Origin: Maritalea myrionectae DSM 19524
Lineage (GTDB): Bacteria > Pseudomonadota > Alphaproteobacteria > Rhizobiales > Devosiaceae
Reading direction: 5' to 3'
Assembly: GCF_000423365.1 (NCBI RefSeq)
Contig: NZ_AUHV01000003.1
Coordinates: 248,001 to 312,000 of the forward strand
Length of the DNA stretch: 64,000 nucleotides
In this document: positions 9,468 through 18,403 of the stretch, in pieces
How the letters are laid out: the number at the start of each line of letters is the position of its first letter
Numbering within the stretch: position 1 is the stretch's first letter
Notes under the pieces: model-generated
Database searches by the model: none
The model's input: only the letters and a program-made list of their open reading frames with translations
Told to the model about the DNA's origin: nothing
Program-made: the position numbers and the translations under genes

Positions 9468-9578
9468 GATGAACATCCCCAAGCACACGAGCCGTAAATC
9501 TCGATTGTGAATGAAACCCGATCCCGACTCTGTGCGTTTATCTTGTGCACCTTAACTCAAAAAGGAAAGGGCAATTCT

Positions 9579-10028
9579 ATGAAACCGACAATCACATGGC
9601 TGCTCGTTGCCAACGGCACCGAAGCGAAAGTGTACGAAAACACGGGCCCCAACAAAGGGCTGACGCCGCTTTCCGACCACGAACATGCGCGCGAAGCGCT
9701 AAAAACTGGCGACATTGTCGCCAATGATCGTGGCCGCACTTTCCCCTCTGCTGGTGAGGGACGCAGTGCGATGGAACAACAAACCGATCCTGATGATGTG
9801 GAGCATCAAAAATTCTCCCGCGAGGTCGCTGAGCATATGAACAAAGCGGCGCAGGAGAAAAAATTTGATCGCTTGATCATCGCGGCGCCACCCCAAAGCC
9901 TTGGCGAAATGCGCAAGCACTTCAACAAGCATTTGGAAGAAAAGCTGCACGATGATGTGCCGAAGGATTTGACCAACATCGCCACAGCAGACTTGCCGAG
10001 CTACTTTAAAAACATGGTGGTGTTTTAA
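9579..10028 (+). CDS. Host-attachment family protein
   Basis: The 149-residue soluble protein starts TWLLVANGTEAKVYEN, the signature of the host-attachment family described in Agrobacterium/Rhizobium attachment loci. It carries the conserved FDRLIIAAPPQSLGEMRKHF segment near residue 105. The ATG at 9579 follows AAAGGAAAGG. No signal peptide is seen, so the product is probably cytoplasmic and the family name may overstate its role. It converges on ettA across a shared hairpin. Confidence 0.8.
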   Translation: MKPTITWLLVANGTEAKVYENTGPNKGLTPLSDHEHAREALKTGDIVANDRGRTFPSAGEGRSAMEQQTDPDDVEHQKFSREVAEHMNKAAQEKKFDRLIIAAPPQSLGEMRKHFNKHLEEKLHDDVPKDLTNIATADLPSYFKNMVVF

Positions 10029-10034
10029 AAAGAA

Positions 10035-10056
10035 ACGCCCCGCAAATGCGGGGCGT
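10035..10056 (-). terminator. Intrinsic terminator after ettA (probably bidirectional)
   Basis: This is a perfect ten-base-pair stem, ACGCCCCGCA/TGCGGGGCGT. On the minus strand it is followed by TTTCTTTTT, so it is a good terminator for ettA. It may also stop the convergent host-attachment transcript. Confidence 0.75.
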
Positions 10057-10079
10057 CTCATTGAATCAGAATAACCGAT

Positions 10080-11735
10080 TTATCGCGTAAGCGGTTTATA
10101 CGACACACGTTTTGGGTTTGCCGCATCGGGGCCCAAACGGCGGATTTTGTCTTCTTCATAATCCGCAAAGTTACCTTCAAACCATTCAACATGGCTATCG
10201 CCTTCAAACGCCAACATGTGCGTTGCCAAGCGGTCGAGGAACATCCGATCGTGAGAAATGATCACGGCGCAACCGGCAAACTCTTCCAACGCCTCTTCCA
10301 GCGCCGCCAAAGTTTCCGTATCCAAATCGTTGGTCGGCTCATCGAGCAGCAGCACGTTCGCGCCAGATTTCAGCATCTTCGCCAAGTGAACGCGGTTGCG
10401 TTGACCGCCTGACAAATTGCCAACCTTTTGCTGCTGATCGCCGCCGCGGAAGTTGAAGGCTGACGTGTAGGCCCGGCTGTTCATTTCGCGCTTGCCCAGC
10501 GTGATGATGTCATTGCCCTCAGAGATTTCTTCCCACACCGTTTTGTTGGCGTCCAAAGAATCCCGGCTCTGGTCCACATAGCCCAGCTTAACCGTCTCAC
10601 CGATGGTGATGCTGCCTTCATCTGGCTGCTCTTGGCCGGTGATCATGTTAAACAGGGTTGATTTACCCGCGCCGTTCGGCCCGATCACGCCCACAATACC
10701 ACCCGCAGGCAGTTTGAAGTTGAGATCGTCAATCAACAAGCGATCTTCAAAGCCTTTTTTCAAGCCTTCAACTTCAATCACCAAATCACCCAAACGTGGG
10801 CCAGGCGGCACAATGATTTGTGCTTTGTTGGACTGGGTCCGCGCTTCGTTGGCTTTAACCAACTCATCATAAGCTTTAATACGCGCTTTCGACTTCGCCT
10901 GACGCGCCTTCGGAGACGCAGCCATCCACTCTTGTTCGCGTTCCAAAACCCGCTTCCGCGCAGCATCTTCAGCAGATTCTTGCTTGTAGCGTTTGGCCTT
11001 TTGCTCAAGATAGGCCGTGTAGTTGCCCTCATAAGGAATGCCGCGACCGCGGTCCAATTCCAAAATCCAGCCCGTGACATTGTCGAGGAAGTAACGGTCG
11101 TGGGTAATGATCAACACGGCGCCGGGGAATTCACGCAAATGCTTTTCCAGCCAGGCGGTGGTTTCCGCGTCCAAATGGTTGGTCGGTTCGTCGAGCAGCA
11201 GCAAATCAGGCGCTGAAAGCAGGAGCTGACACAAAGCCACACGGCGCTTTTCACCACCGGAAAGGTTTTCAACGGCCGCATCAGCTGGCGGGCAGCGCAA
11301 GGCTTCCATCGCCATTTCAACCTGTGAATCCAAATCCCACAGATTCTCCGCATCGATCTGGTCCTGAAGGCGAGCGCCCTCTTCCGCTGTCTCGTCCGAA
11401 TAGTTCATCATCAATTCGTTATAACGTTCGATGATGTCTTGCTTCTCTTTAACGCCGAGCATCACATTGCCGCGCACGTCCAAAGATGGGTCAAGCTGCG
11501 GCTCCTGTGGCAAATAGCCAACCTTGGCGCCATCGGCCACCCACGCTTCACCCTGAAACTCTGTGTCGATGCCAGCCATAATTTTCAACAGTGTAGATTT
11601 ACCCGCACCGTTTGGGCCCAAAACACCAATTTTGGCGTCCGGGTAAAAGCTCAGATGAATGTTATCCAACACCTTCTTGCCGCCGGCATAGGTTTTGGAC
11701 ATGCCATGCATGTGATAGATAAATTGACGCGCCAT
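10080..11735 (-). CDS. ettA: Energy-dependent translational throttle protein EttA (ABC-F)
   Basis: EttA is a ribosome-associated ABC-F ATPase that gates the first elongation cycle according to the ATP/ADP ratio. The 551 residues contain two ABC domains: a Walker [10 protein letters not shown] at residues 40-48 and a second near residue 350. The signatures are LSGGEKRR and LSGGQRNR, each followed by LLLDEPTN. Between them is the charged linker (P-site tRNA interaction motif). There is no membrane domain. The length and the [12 protein letters not shown] start match EttA rather than the Uup or YheS subfamilies. Confidence 0.93.
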   Translation of the reverse strand: MARQFIYHMHGMSKTYAGGKKVLDNIHLSFYPDAKIGVLGPNGAGKSTLLKIMAGIDTEFQGEAWVADGAKVGYLPQEPQLDPSLDVRGNVMLGVKEKQDIIERYNELMMNYSDETAEEGARLQDQIDAENLWDLDSQVEMAMEALRCPPADAAVENLSGGEKRRVALCQLLLSAPDLLLLDEPTNHLDAETTAWLEKHLREFPGAVLIITHDRYFLDNVTGWILELDRGRGIPYEGNYTAYLEQKAKRYKQESAEDAARKRVLEREQEWMAASPKARQAKSKARIKAYDELVKANEARTQSNKAQIIVPPGPRLGDLVIEVEGLKKGFEDRLLIDDLNFKLPAGGIVGVIGPNGAGKSTLFNMITGQEQPDEGSITIGETVKLGYVDQSRDSLDANKTVWEEISEGNDIITLGKREMNSRAYTSAFNFRGGDQQQKVGNLSGGQRNRVHLAKMLKSGANVLLLDEPTNDLDTETLAALEEALEEFAGCAVIISHDRMFLDRLATHMLAFEGDSHVEWFEGNFADYEEDKIRRLGPDAANPKRVSYKPLTR

Positions 11736-11939
11736 GAGAATGTAACTCCGAAAACCGCTTTAATATTGCCCCTCTGTTAAGCGAAACCGGGGCTAAGAGC
11801 AATGGCCAAACCAAGATTTCCTCACGCAGATTGCGCCCAACATTGCCGCAACCTTACCGCAAAATGACCAATCCTTAAGTTGTGCCCAACCCGCGTTCCC
11901 CCTAGGTTTTTGCCAAGGGGCGAAAAAAGGAAATCTGAA

Positions 11940-12284
11940 ATGCAAAAATCAATCAATGTGAAAAAACTCGTTGCAACAACCCTCTGTGTCGCCGCGCTTA
12001 CCTCCCCTGCATTTGCCGCAGGCCCGGGCATGTTGGACAATGATCCAAAGCGCCCCGTTGCGGCCATTGCCGCCGACCTCAACATCACCGCCGACCAATT
12101 CGTTGCCTGCTTTAATGATGTGAACCCGGCCCCCAAAGGCACAAATCCAACCGGTGCACGGGAAAAAGCAAACAAGGCGATCCTGCTCCCTTGCTTACAA
12201 GAGGCCAATGCCGACATCACCAACAATATGCTGGATCAGGTGATGGATAAATATCGCCCCGAAGGTCGCGTGGCTGGCCGATAG
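11940..12284 (+). CDS. Small exported protein of unknown function
   Basis: The 114-residue product begins with a clear signal peptide: KK, then a hydrophobic LVATTLCVAALTS core, and a cut after AFA near residue 26. The mature part is about 88 residues with two cysteines (VACFND and LPCLQE) that could form a periplasmic disulfide. The ATG at 11940 follows AAGGAAATC. I do not recognise the family. The arrangement resembles small calcium-binding-like periplasmic proteins, but no EF hand is visible. It stands alone and ends at a GC hairpin. Confidence 0.65.
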   Translation: MQKSINVKKLVATTLCVAALTSPAFAAGPGMLDNDPKRPVAAIAADLNITADQFVACFNDVNPAPKGTNPTGAREKANKAILLPCLQEANADITNNMLDQVMDKYRPEGRVAGR

Positions 12285-12300
12285 CAACAATACGGCGTGA

Positions 12301-12316
12301 GGGGCGCACGCGCCCC
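12301..12316. terminator. GC-rich hairpin between convergent genes
   Basis: GGGGCGC-AC-GCGCCCC is a perfect stem in the 49-bp gap between convergent genes. No T tract follows on either strand, so it is only terminator-like. Confidence 0.35.
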
Positions 12317-12333
12317 CGCGCACAGGCGAGGCG

Positions 12334-12795
12334 CTAAACCGGCAAGCCAGTCATGGGTTTCACCACCCGAATGGCCAGGTTTGATTGAATGCGCGCCACG
12401 TGAGGCAAACGCGAAAGGCGCGTACGGTGCAGGCGTTCAAAGTGATCTGCATCTTCGCACACCAGCCGCAACAAATAGTCGGACGCCCCTGCCACCAACG
12501 ATGCTTCAAGAATCTCCGGTGCCGAGCGCACCGCATCCTCAAACTCAACCAAAGTCGCCTCGCTCTGGTCGGTTAAACTCACCTCCACATAAAACAACAT
12601 GCCGAAGCCCAAAATATCGGGATCAAGGTGGGCATGATAACCGGAGATGAGCTTTCGCTCTTCCAACAGTTTCACACGTCGGTGGCATGCAGAGGTCGAT
12701 AACCCGACCTGCTCGCCAAGTTCCTGCATTGAAATTCGGCAATCTGCCTGCAAAGACCGAATTATTCGCTTATCTAGCTGATCAAGGGAAAAAAT
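12334..12795 (-). CDS. Lrp/AsnC regulator of alanine dehydrogenase, ATT start proposed
   Basis: This is an Lrp/AsnC protein: HTH about residues 15-50 (MQELGEQVGLSTSACHRRVKLL), then a RAM ligand domain. The first canonical start, TTG at 12753, would remove helix 1. In frame upstream the DNA encodes FSLDQLDKRIIRSL, the usual Lrp N-terminus, back to ATT at 12795. GGAG lies nine bases before that ATT, and a stop follows three codons further upstream. With ATT the protein is 153 residues, the family norm. A sequencing error is the alternative. It diverges from ald, which such proteins usually control in response to alanine. Confidence 0.75.
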   Translation of the reverse strand: MFSLDQLDKRIIRSLQADCRISMQELGEQVGLSTSACHRRVKLLEERKLISGYHAHLDPDILGFGMLFYVEVSLTDQSEATLVEFEDAVRSAPEILEASLVAGASDYLLRLVCEDADHFERLHRTRLSRLPHVARIQSNLAIRVVKPMTGLPV

Positions 12796-12840
12796 GCCGA
12801 TTTACTCCATAAAGACGAGAAATTTTACAGGTATTGTAGT

Positions 12841-12889
12841 TGTACGTACACAAAATTGCAATTTTTTCCGGTTGAAGTTGACCTATACT
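12841..12889 (+). promoter_or_regulatory. ald promoter region with palindrome
   Basis: The divergent region holds the perfect palindrome TGTACGTACA (12841-12850), a plausible Lrp-type site, and a TATACT -10-like hexamer at 12884-12889 upstream of ald. The -35 is not clear. Confidence 0.4.
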
Positions 12890-12921
12890 TGTCCTCAAAT
12901 TCAAATGCGGAGGAGTTTCCA

Positions 12922-14037
12922 ATGAAAATCGGTGTACCCAAGGAAATCAAAAACCATGAATATCGCGTTGGTTTGACGCCAGAGAGCGTGGCTGAGTTGA
13001 TCGCAAACGGCCATGAGCTTTATGTCCAAACCAACGCAGGCGACGGCATCGGCGCAGCTGATGAAGTTTATGCCCAAACTGGCGCGACAATTTTGAGCAC
13101 GGCAAAAGAAGTTTTCGACATTGCCGATATGATCGTAAAGGTCAAAGAACCACAAGCCAATGAGCGCGCCATGCTCAAGCCCGGCCAAATCCTTTACACC
13201 TATCTGCACTTGGCACCCGATCCCGAGCAAACAAAAGACTTGGTAGAGAGTGGCGCCGTGTGCATCGCCTATGAAACCGTAACCGACAGCGCTGGCGGCT
13301 TGCCCCTCCTCAAGCCAATGAGCCAAGTGGCTGGTCGCATGTCCATTCAAGCCGGCGCTGCCGCTTTGGAAAAAGCACATGGCGGTCGCGGCGTTTTGAT
13401 GGGCGGCGTACCTGGCGTACATCCGGCTAAAGTCGTTGTTGTTGGCGGTGGCGTTGTTGGCTTTAACGCCGCGCAAATGGCTGTTGGCATGCACGCTGAC
13501 GTGACCATTCTGGATCGCAACCCAGCGCAACTCGAGCGCTTGTCGAACCATTTCGAAGCCAGTGCGAAAGTGGTGTATTCCACCAAAGCGGTTTTGGAAG
13601 AACTGGTGGCAGAGGCTGATCTGGTGGTCGGCGCCGTATTGGTCCCCGGTGCGGCAGCACCGAAATTGGTGACCCGCGAAATGTTGAAAACCATGCAGCA
13701 AGGTGCTGTGTTGGTGGATGTGGCGATTGACCAAGGCGGTTGCTTTGAAACATCAAAAGCCACCACACATGCTGACCCAACCTATATCATCGACGATGTG
13801 GTGCACTATTGCGTGGCCAACATGCCCGGCGCGGTTGCCCGCACATCAACCTACGCGTTGAACAACGCCACATTGCACCACGCGGTGCAAATCGCCAACA
13901 AAGGTTGGAAGCAAGCGTTGAAAGACGACGCGCATTTGAAAAACGGCTTGAACGTTTGCGATGGCAAAGTCACCTGCGCGCCAGTGGCCCGCGATTTGGG
14001 CTATGATTTCGTCAGCGCGGATAGCTTTTTGGTCTAG
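12922..14037 (+). CDS. ald: Alanine dehydrogenase
   Basis: Ald is an NAD-dependent enzyme interconverting L-alanine and pyruvate plus ammonia. The 371-residue protein begins MKIGVPKEIKNHEYRVGLTP and contains the Rossmann glycine motif in VVVVGGGVVGFNAAQMA near residue 170. The substrate-binding K and H (VKVKEP and YLHLAPD) are also present. The ATG at 12922 follows GGAGGAG; the longer frame upstream has no such site. It is divergent from the Lrp gene and ends at a strong terminator, so it is a single-gene unit, probably induced by alanine. Confidence 0.95.
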   Translation: MKIGVPKEIKNHEYRVGLTPESVAELIANGHELYVQTNAGDGIGAADEVYAQTGATILSTAKEVFDIADMIVKVKEPQANERAMLKPGQILYTYLHLAPDPEQTKDLVESGAVCIAYETVTDSAGGLPLLKPMSQVAGRMSIQAGAAALEKAHGGRGVLMGGVPGVHPAKVVVVGGGVVGFNAAQMAVGMHADVTILDRNPAQLERLSNHFEASAKVVYSTKAVLEELVAEADLVVGAVLVPGAAAPKLVTREMLKTMQQGAVLVDVAIDQGGCFETSKATTHADPTYIIDDVVHYCVANMPGAVARTSTYALNNATLHHAVQIANKGWKQALKDDAHLKNGLNVCDGKVTCAPVARDLGYDFVSADSFLV

Positions 14038-14064
14038 CCTGACCGATCAAAAACAAAGCATTGG

Positions 14065-14097
14065 AAACCGCTCGGGAAATTCCTGAGCGGTTTTTTT
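14065..14097 (+). terminator. Intrinsic terminator of ald
   Basis: A stem AAACCGCTC/GAGCGGTTT, extended by further GC pairs around an AAAT loop, is followed by a run of seven T. It lies 28 bases after the ald stop. Confidence 0.9.
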
Positions 14098-14260
14098 ATG
14101 GAACTGATCCGACCGTTCTATTGTTCCGTATATGTGAACAGATAAGCTAATTTTACGCATTAGATTAAAGAGCAATATAGCAAATCGTCCAATTGACATT
14201 GTTCGCGAAGATTAGCTGAATAATAATTAATCCTGACCTTTTGTTTGAAGGGGTAATATA

Positions 14261-15136
14261 ATGGACATGCTCAACGCAATGCAGACATTTGTCGCTGTTG
14301 CCGAAAACCACGGGATCACGGCCGCCTCAGAACGGCTTGGGTGTTCAAAAGCCATCGTATCGCGCACCCTGAGCCTTTTGGAAGAACGGCTGGATGTCCG
14401 GCTGCTGAATCGCACCACACGGCGCGTTTCACTCACCGAAGCGGGCAGCGAATATCTCGAGCATTGCCGCAATATTTTGGAACAAAACGCCGAAATCGAA
14501 AGCCGGTTTGCCGAAAAAAGCCTGGAGCCACAAGGCCGCCTACGCATCGCGGTGCCGGTCACTTTCGGGTCACAATATGTCGCCCCGCTATTGCCTAAAT
14601 TTCTCGAGCGCCACAATAAGGTGCAGGTCGATTTGCACATGTCTGACCGCTATGTCGACATCATTGAGGAAGGCATGGATATGGCCATCCGCATTGGCGC
14701 GACAGGATCGGACTCGCTGATCGTGCGCAAATTCGCCGAAACACACCATAAGCTGGCCGCCTCACCGGAGCTGATAAAGAAAATGGGCGGCAAGCCAAAG
14801 GATGTGAGCGAACTGAAAAACTGGCCTTCGATCACCTATTCCTTGCGCCAAAACTCGCCAAACTGGCAAAATTTCCGCGTCGCGCCGGATACCATCCGCA
14901 CCAGCACCAACAATGGCGACACCATTGTCACCTTGGCCGAAGCAAGTGTTGGCTATTGTTATCTGCCCACCTTCATCCTCAACCCAGCGTTGGAGCGGGG
15001 CAGCCTCGTGCCAATGCTGGAAGATGAAGTGATCGATACAACACCGCTTTATGTGCTCTATCCCCACCGTCGTCGATTGCCGCTGAAAACACGTGTGTTC
15101 ATCGACTTTATGGTCGAGAATTTTTCCGACCTGTAA
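14261..15136 (+). CDS. LysR-family transcriptional regulator
   Basis: The 291-residue protein has an N-terminal HTH (residues 17-42, ITAASERLGCSKAIVSRTLSLLEE) and a periplasmic-binding-protein-like effector domain. LNRTTRRVSLTEAG is typical of the DmlR/YafC subgroup. It follows an untranscribed stretch of about 160 bases after the ald terminator and ends at its own terminator. The divergent target normal for LysR genes is absent here, since the upstream neighbour ald points the same way. The target is therefore not predicted. Confidence 0.85.
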   Translation: MDMLNAMQTFVAVAENHGITAASERLGCSKAIVSRTLSLLEERLDVRLLNRTTRRVSLTEAGSEYLEHCRNILEQNAEIESRFAEKSLEPQGRLRIAVPVTFGSQYVAPLLPKFLERHNKVQVDLHMSDRYVDIIEEGMDMAIRIGATGSDSLIVRKFAETHHKLAASPELIKKMGGKPKDVSELKNWPSITYSLRQNSPNWQNFRVAPDTIRTSTNNGDTIVTLAEASVGYCYLPTFILNPALERGSLVPMLEDEVIDTTPLYVLYPHRRRLPLKTRVFIDFMVENFSDL

Positions 15137-15141
15137 ATGAA

Positions 15142-15173
15142 AAAGGTCAGCTGTCCAGAGCTGACCTTTCTTC
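15142..15173 (+). terminator. Intrinsic terminator after LysR gene
   Basis: An eleven-base-pair perfect stem, AAAGGTCAGCT/AGCTGACCTTT, with a six-base loop is followed by TTTCTT. It starts six bases after the stop codon. Confidence 0.8.
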
Positions 15174-15212
15174 GCTTAGAGCCGAGGCTCAATGGCTGAT
15201 CAGGCCAAACCT

Positions 15213-15908
15213 TTATTCATAAAAGGTCGCGATCTCTTCTAAGGGCTTTTTCTCCGTCGCGTGACGGGGGATCTTGGCGTTTTCGTCCGGATACCCCACC
15301 ACCAACAAGATATACGGCTTGTCCGATGTCGGCCGATCGCAAATCTCATTCAAAAAGCTCATCGGGTTGGGCGTGTGGGTCAACGTGGCCAAGCCAGCTT
15401 TGTGCAAAGCGACAAGCAAAAAGCCCGTGGCGATGGATACAGATTCGGGCACATAATAATTCTTATATTTCTTGCCATCTGCGCCATAGCTGCGCCGCTC
15501 GCCAAAGATAGCGATCAGCCAAGGTGCTTTTTCCAAAAACGGCTTGGACCGATCCGTACCGATAGGCTTTAGCGCTTTCAGCCATTCTTCGCCCGCGCGT
15601 CCGGCATAAAAGGTTGTTTCTTCAATCTCAGCCTCTTCGCGGATGCGCTTTTTCATGTCTGCATCACCAATCACCGCAAAGTGCCACGGCTGATGGTTGG
15701 CGCCATTCGGCGCCGTGCCCGCAGCCTTCAAGCACGTTTCGATGATGTCGCGCGGCACAGGCCGGTCAGAAAATTCCCGCACCGTGTGCCGCTGCTTAAT
15801 GTCCTCATAAAAAGCCTTTGCCGCTTCGCGCATGTCCGCCACCGGCATCTCTTTGTAGTCAGGTAAGTCAATCGGCTCAAAATCCTGCCCGAATTGCTGG
15901 TCAACCAT
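15213..15908 (-). CDS. Iodotyrosine deiodinase-like flavoprotein (nitroreductase family)
   Basis: The roughly 231-residue nitroreductase-fold protein has the FMN-binding [13 protein letters not shown] and the [12 protein letters not shown] loop. It closely resembles the iodotyrosine deiodinase branch. The lid shows Glu97, Tyr101 and Lys122 (EETTFY, then K 21 residues after Y). This spacing equals the E-Y-K triad that binds the halotyrosine zwitterion in animal and bacterial deiodinases. ATG at 15908 follows GGGGGA. An in-frame ATG at 15935 abuts an operator and lacks a ribosome site. Substrate and dehalogenation are inferred. Expression is probably controlled by the adjacent GntR protein. Confidence 0.75.
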   Translation of the reverse strand: MVDQQFGQDFEPIDLPDYKEMPVADMREAAKAFYEDIKQRHTVREFSDRPVPRDIIETCLKAAGTAPNGANHQPWHFAVIGDADMKKRIREEAEIEETTFYAGRAGEEWLKALKPIGTDRSKPFLEKAPWLIAIFGERRSYGADGKKYKNYYVPESVSIATGFLLVALHKAGLATLTHTPNPMSFLNEICDRPTSDKPYILLVVGYPDENAKIPRHATEKKPLEEIATFYE

Positions 15909-15935
15909 CCCATCCCCCAATTTATTGTCTACCAT

Positions 15936-15950
15936 TATTGTCTGACAATA
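15936..15950. promoter_or_regulatory. Predicted GntR operator, copy 1
   Basis: TATTGTC-T-GACAATA is a perfect inverted repeat just upstream of the deiodinase-like gene. An otherwise identical copy lies at 16801-16815. The GntR gene sits between the two. Confidence 0.75.
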
Positions 15951-16005
15951 TCAAAAACCACATTTCTGTCAAGCAGAGACCGAACGCCACCACTCAAAAT
16001 CGATA

Positions 16006-16671
16006 TTAGGCTTGGGACGCGGGCTCTAGCTTGAAATGACTGCTGGGCAAGGCTTGCACCATGTCGCCCGCATTCAGAATGTGCTGGCGCATGGCGGCTG
16101 CCGCTTCAAGACTGCGCCCCGCCACCATATGCTCCACAATAACGCGGTGATCTTGGTTGGTGCGAAACACAGATTGTTGGTCCACCAACACGCGAAATTG
16201 CAGCCAATAGATTGACGTTTCAAACTGCAAAATCACACTTTGCAGATATTCATTATCAGCCAGCTCCGCCAAATAATGGTGAAATTCAGTATTGAGTTGG
16301 GAAAATGCAGTCAGGTCACGCGCCTCTTCCGCCGCATCCATTTGGCGCTGCAAATCAAGCACATGATCCGGCGACGCCTGCACAAATGGCGTGGCCAATT
16401 CAACCCCTAAAGCCTCCAACGTGCCGCGCAAAACATATAGGTCCTGCACCTGTTTACGCGAAAATTGCCGCACGCTCACGCCACGATGGCGCTCTGAAAT
16501 CAGCAACCCCGCAGCAATCAAACGCTGAAAGCCTTCACGCACCGTACTGCGACTCACACCCAGATTTTGAGTAAACTCAGCCTCGACCAACCGCATCCCC
16601 GGCGCCAAACGCCCGGTCCGCACCGCATCAGTGATCATCTGCACAACAGATTCTACGCTGGATTCTGACAC
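16006..16671 (-). CDS. GntR-family regulator (FCD/FadR subfamily)
   Basis: The 221-residue protein has an N-terminal winged helix (EAEFTQNLGVSRSTVREGFQRL, residues 30-52). A helical FCD domain follows, whose NTEFHHYL and late histidine segments are the usual metal/ligand residues. The start is GTG at 16671 with GGGGG upstream. The identical palindromes beside both flanking genes and its own promoter point to a local repressor controlling the deiodinase-like and AhpD-like genes. The inducer is unknown; a halogenated or nitrated tyrosine analogue would fit the neighbour. Confidence 0.85.
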   Translation of the reverse strand: MSESSVESVVQMITDAVRTGRLAPGMRLVEAEFTQNLGVSRSTVREGFQRLIAAGLLISERHRGVSVRQFSRKQVQDLYVLRGTLEALGVELATPFVQASPDHVLDLQRQMDAAEEARDLTAFSQLNTEFHHYLAELADNEYLQSVILQFETSIYWLQFRVLVDQQSVFRTNQDHRVIVEHMVAGRSLEAAAAMRQHILNAGDMVQALPSSHFKLEPASQA

Positions 16672-16800
16672 CAGTTACCCCCAAAAATTTTCGCCCTAGC
16701 GCGCACGCTAAAAAGAAAGAGTCCTCTTTGCAACCAAATTGCAATGCAATTCTACCAGTTTTCAGTGAATTTTTCAGTATAAATGCGTAAAAATCTACAT

Positions 16801-16815
16801 TATTGTCCGACAATA
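16801..16815. promoter_or_regulatory. Predicted GntR operator, copy 2
   Basis: TATTGTC-C-GACAATA is a perfect inverted repeat between the divergent GntR and AhpD-like genes. It differs from copy 1 only at the central base. Confidence 0.75.
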
Positions 16816-16853
16816 TAGCCAAACGATAGAAATACCATTGGGGGGATAGATTT

Positions 16854-17462
16854 ATGGCATGGATCAAGACAATTCCATTCGATCAGGCAACCGGTCGGTT
16901 AAAGCAGCTTTATCAACGTGTGACCGGGCCCGACAATAATGTCGATAACATCATGATGATGCACTCTTTGCGCCCCCATTCGATGGAAGGGCATATGGCG
17001 ATCTATAAATATGTGCTCCACCACGCCAACAACACCATTCCAAAGTGGTTTTTGGAATGCATCGGCACCTATGTCAGTTTCCTCAATAAGTGTAATTACT
17101 GCTTCGAACATCATTTCGTCGGCATGAAGCGAAATCTCAATCATGACGACCGCGCGGACGCGATTAAAGCCGCTATTGCGCGCCATGACATCTCAAGCGC
17201 CCCGCTTTCCCATCAAGAATTGGCCGCCCTCGCCTACGCGCAAAAGCTCAACAACCAGCCCGGCGAAATGGTGGAAGCCGATGTCGCCGCCTTGCGTGAT
17301 GCAGGCTATGATGACGGGGAGATTTTAGAGATCAACCAAGTGACCGCCTATTTCGGCTATGCCAACCGCACCGTGCTCGGCCTCGGCTGCTCCACCGATG
17401 GCGACATTATCGGCCTGTCGCCCAACAATTCCGACGATCCGGATGATTGGAATCATAGTTAG
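16854..17462 (+). CDS. AhpD-like peroxidase-related protein
   Basis: The 202-residue all-helical protein belongs to the carboxymuconolactone decarboxylase/AhpD superfamily. The CxxC plus histidine site NKCNYCFEHH lies near residues 79-88, typical of the peroxidase-related enzymes that reduce peroxides or recycle thiols. The ATG at 16854 follows GGGGGGAT. It diverges from the GntR gene across an operator and is likely in the same regulon as the deiodinase-like gene. A role in handling reactive by-products is inference. Confidence 0.75.
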   Translation: MAWIKTIPFDQATGRLKQLYQRVTGPDNNVDNIMMMHSLRPHSMEGHMAIYKYVLHHANNTIPKWFLECIGTYVSFLNKCNYCFEHHFVGMKRNLNHDDRADAIKAAIARHDISSAPLSHQELAALAYAQKLNNQPGEMVEADVAALRDAGYDDGEILEINQVTAYFGYANRTVLGLGCSTDGDIIGLSPNNSDDPDDWNHS

Positions 17463-17481
17463 GCCCTCCTCAACCCACATT

Positions 17482-17591
17482 CGTCATCCCCGCGCAGGCG
17501 GGGATCCAGTCAAGCGCAACCCAAGGCACACAAAGCCAACGACTTGCCCGCAGATAGTCCCATCTGGATTCCCGCCTACGCGGGAATGACG
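17482..17591. repeat. Intergenic palindromic element, type A (copy 1)
   Basis: The two 28-bp ends (17482-17509 and 17564-17591) are inverted copies of each other, and each end is itself a small palindrome around GCGGG. The outer bases read GTCAT and ATGAC. The 110-bp element lies between convergent genes. A second copy in the opposite orientation lies at 31597-31711, with a recognisably similar interior. Confidence 0.8.
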
Positions 17592-17620
17592 TGGAAGTAA
17601 GCTGAAGCGGCGGTGTGAGC

Positions 17621-18403
17621 CTAAAACCGCGCAATCCCACTCGGCGCGCGCGCATAAAGCTGCAGCCCCGCCTCTTCCGCCTTATCCAGCGCCAATGCGG
17701 TCGGTGCGGAAATCGACAGCAACGCCCCCACATTATGCCGCGCCGCCTTTTCCACAATTTCAAAGGAACAACGGCTGGAGACCATCAAAAATCCGTCAGG
17801 AAAAGCCTCGCCCGCCGACACAGCTCGCGCCCGTGCCCCGAGCAGCTTATCCACCGCGTTGTGGCGGCCCACATCCTCACGCACCGCAACAATGTCGCCG
17901 GCGAGCGACACCCACGCGGCGCCGTGCACCGAGTGGGTTTGCTGATTAAGCTGTTGATGCGCCGAGAAGGCGGCCATGGCTTTGTCCATCGCGTCCTTGG
18001 CTGGCGTCACCGCAGTCACTTTGGGCAATTTCGCCAAAAACTGGTCCGCATTGTCCAGCCCACACAACCCGCACCCGGATGCGCCCACAAGATGCCGCCG
18101 TCGCTGGGTTAAATCCAGCCGCTCCAGCCGCTTCTCGTCAATCTCCATATGCAAATCAATGCCCAGCACATTTGTCTCGGCCCGCACAGATTTGATCTCG
18201 GATGCACCGGACACAACCCGTTCGCTGATGGAAAAACCATAGGCAAAGTCGGTTAAATCCTGCGGACTGGCCAGCATCACGGCATAATTGCGCTGGTGAT
18301 AGACCAGGGCCAACGGGCACTCATTCGCCAATTGCCATTGATCGCGCGTGCCATCAATGTCGATCTCGACAGCCCGCGCCACCTCTTGCTCATGGTCCGC
18401 CAC
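17621..18403 (-). CDS. fdhD: Formate dehydrogenase sulfurtransferase FdhD
   Basis: FdhD transfers sulfur from IscS to the molybdenum cofactor before insertion into formate dehydrogenase. The 260-residue protein carries the catalytic CxxC loop GCGLCG near residue 118 and late segments such as REDVGRHNAVDKLLG typical of the family. The start is GTG at 18403. It overlaps the fdsA stop by one base, so translation is coupled and it is the last gene of the fds operon. No fdsD gene follows: the next 160 bases hold only a palindromic repeat. Confidence 0.93.
   Translation of the reverse strand: MADHEQEVARAVEIDIDGTRDQWQLANECPLALVYHQRNYAVMLASPQDLTDFAYGFSISERVVSGASEIKSVRAETNVLGIDLHMEIDEKRLERLDLTQRRRHLVGASGCGLCGLDNADQFLAKLPKVTAVTPAKDAMDKAMAAFSAHQQLNQQTHSVHGAAWVSLAGDIVAVREDVGRHNAVDKLLGARARAVSAGEAFPDGFLMVSSRCSFEIVEKAARHNVGALLSISAPTALALDKAEEAGLQLYARAPSGIARF

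Noticed and set aside
10512-11350. EttA as an antibiotic-resistance ABC-F protein
   Set aside because: Length, start sequence and short linker match EttA; resistance-type ABC-F proteins have a longer interdomain loop.
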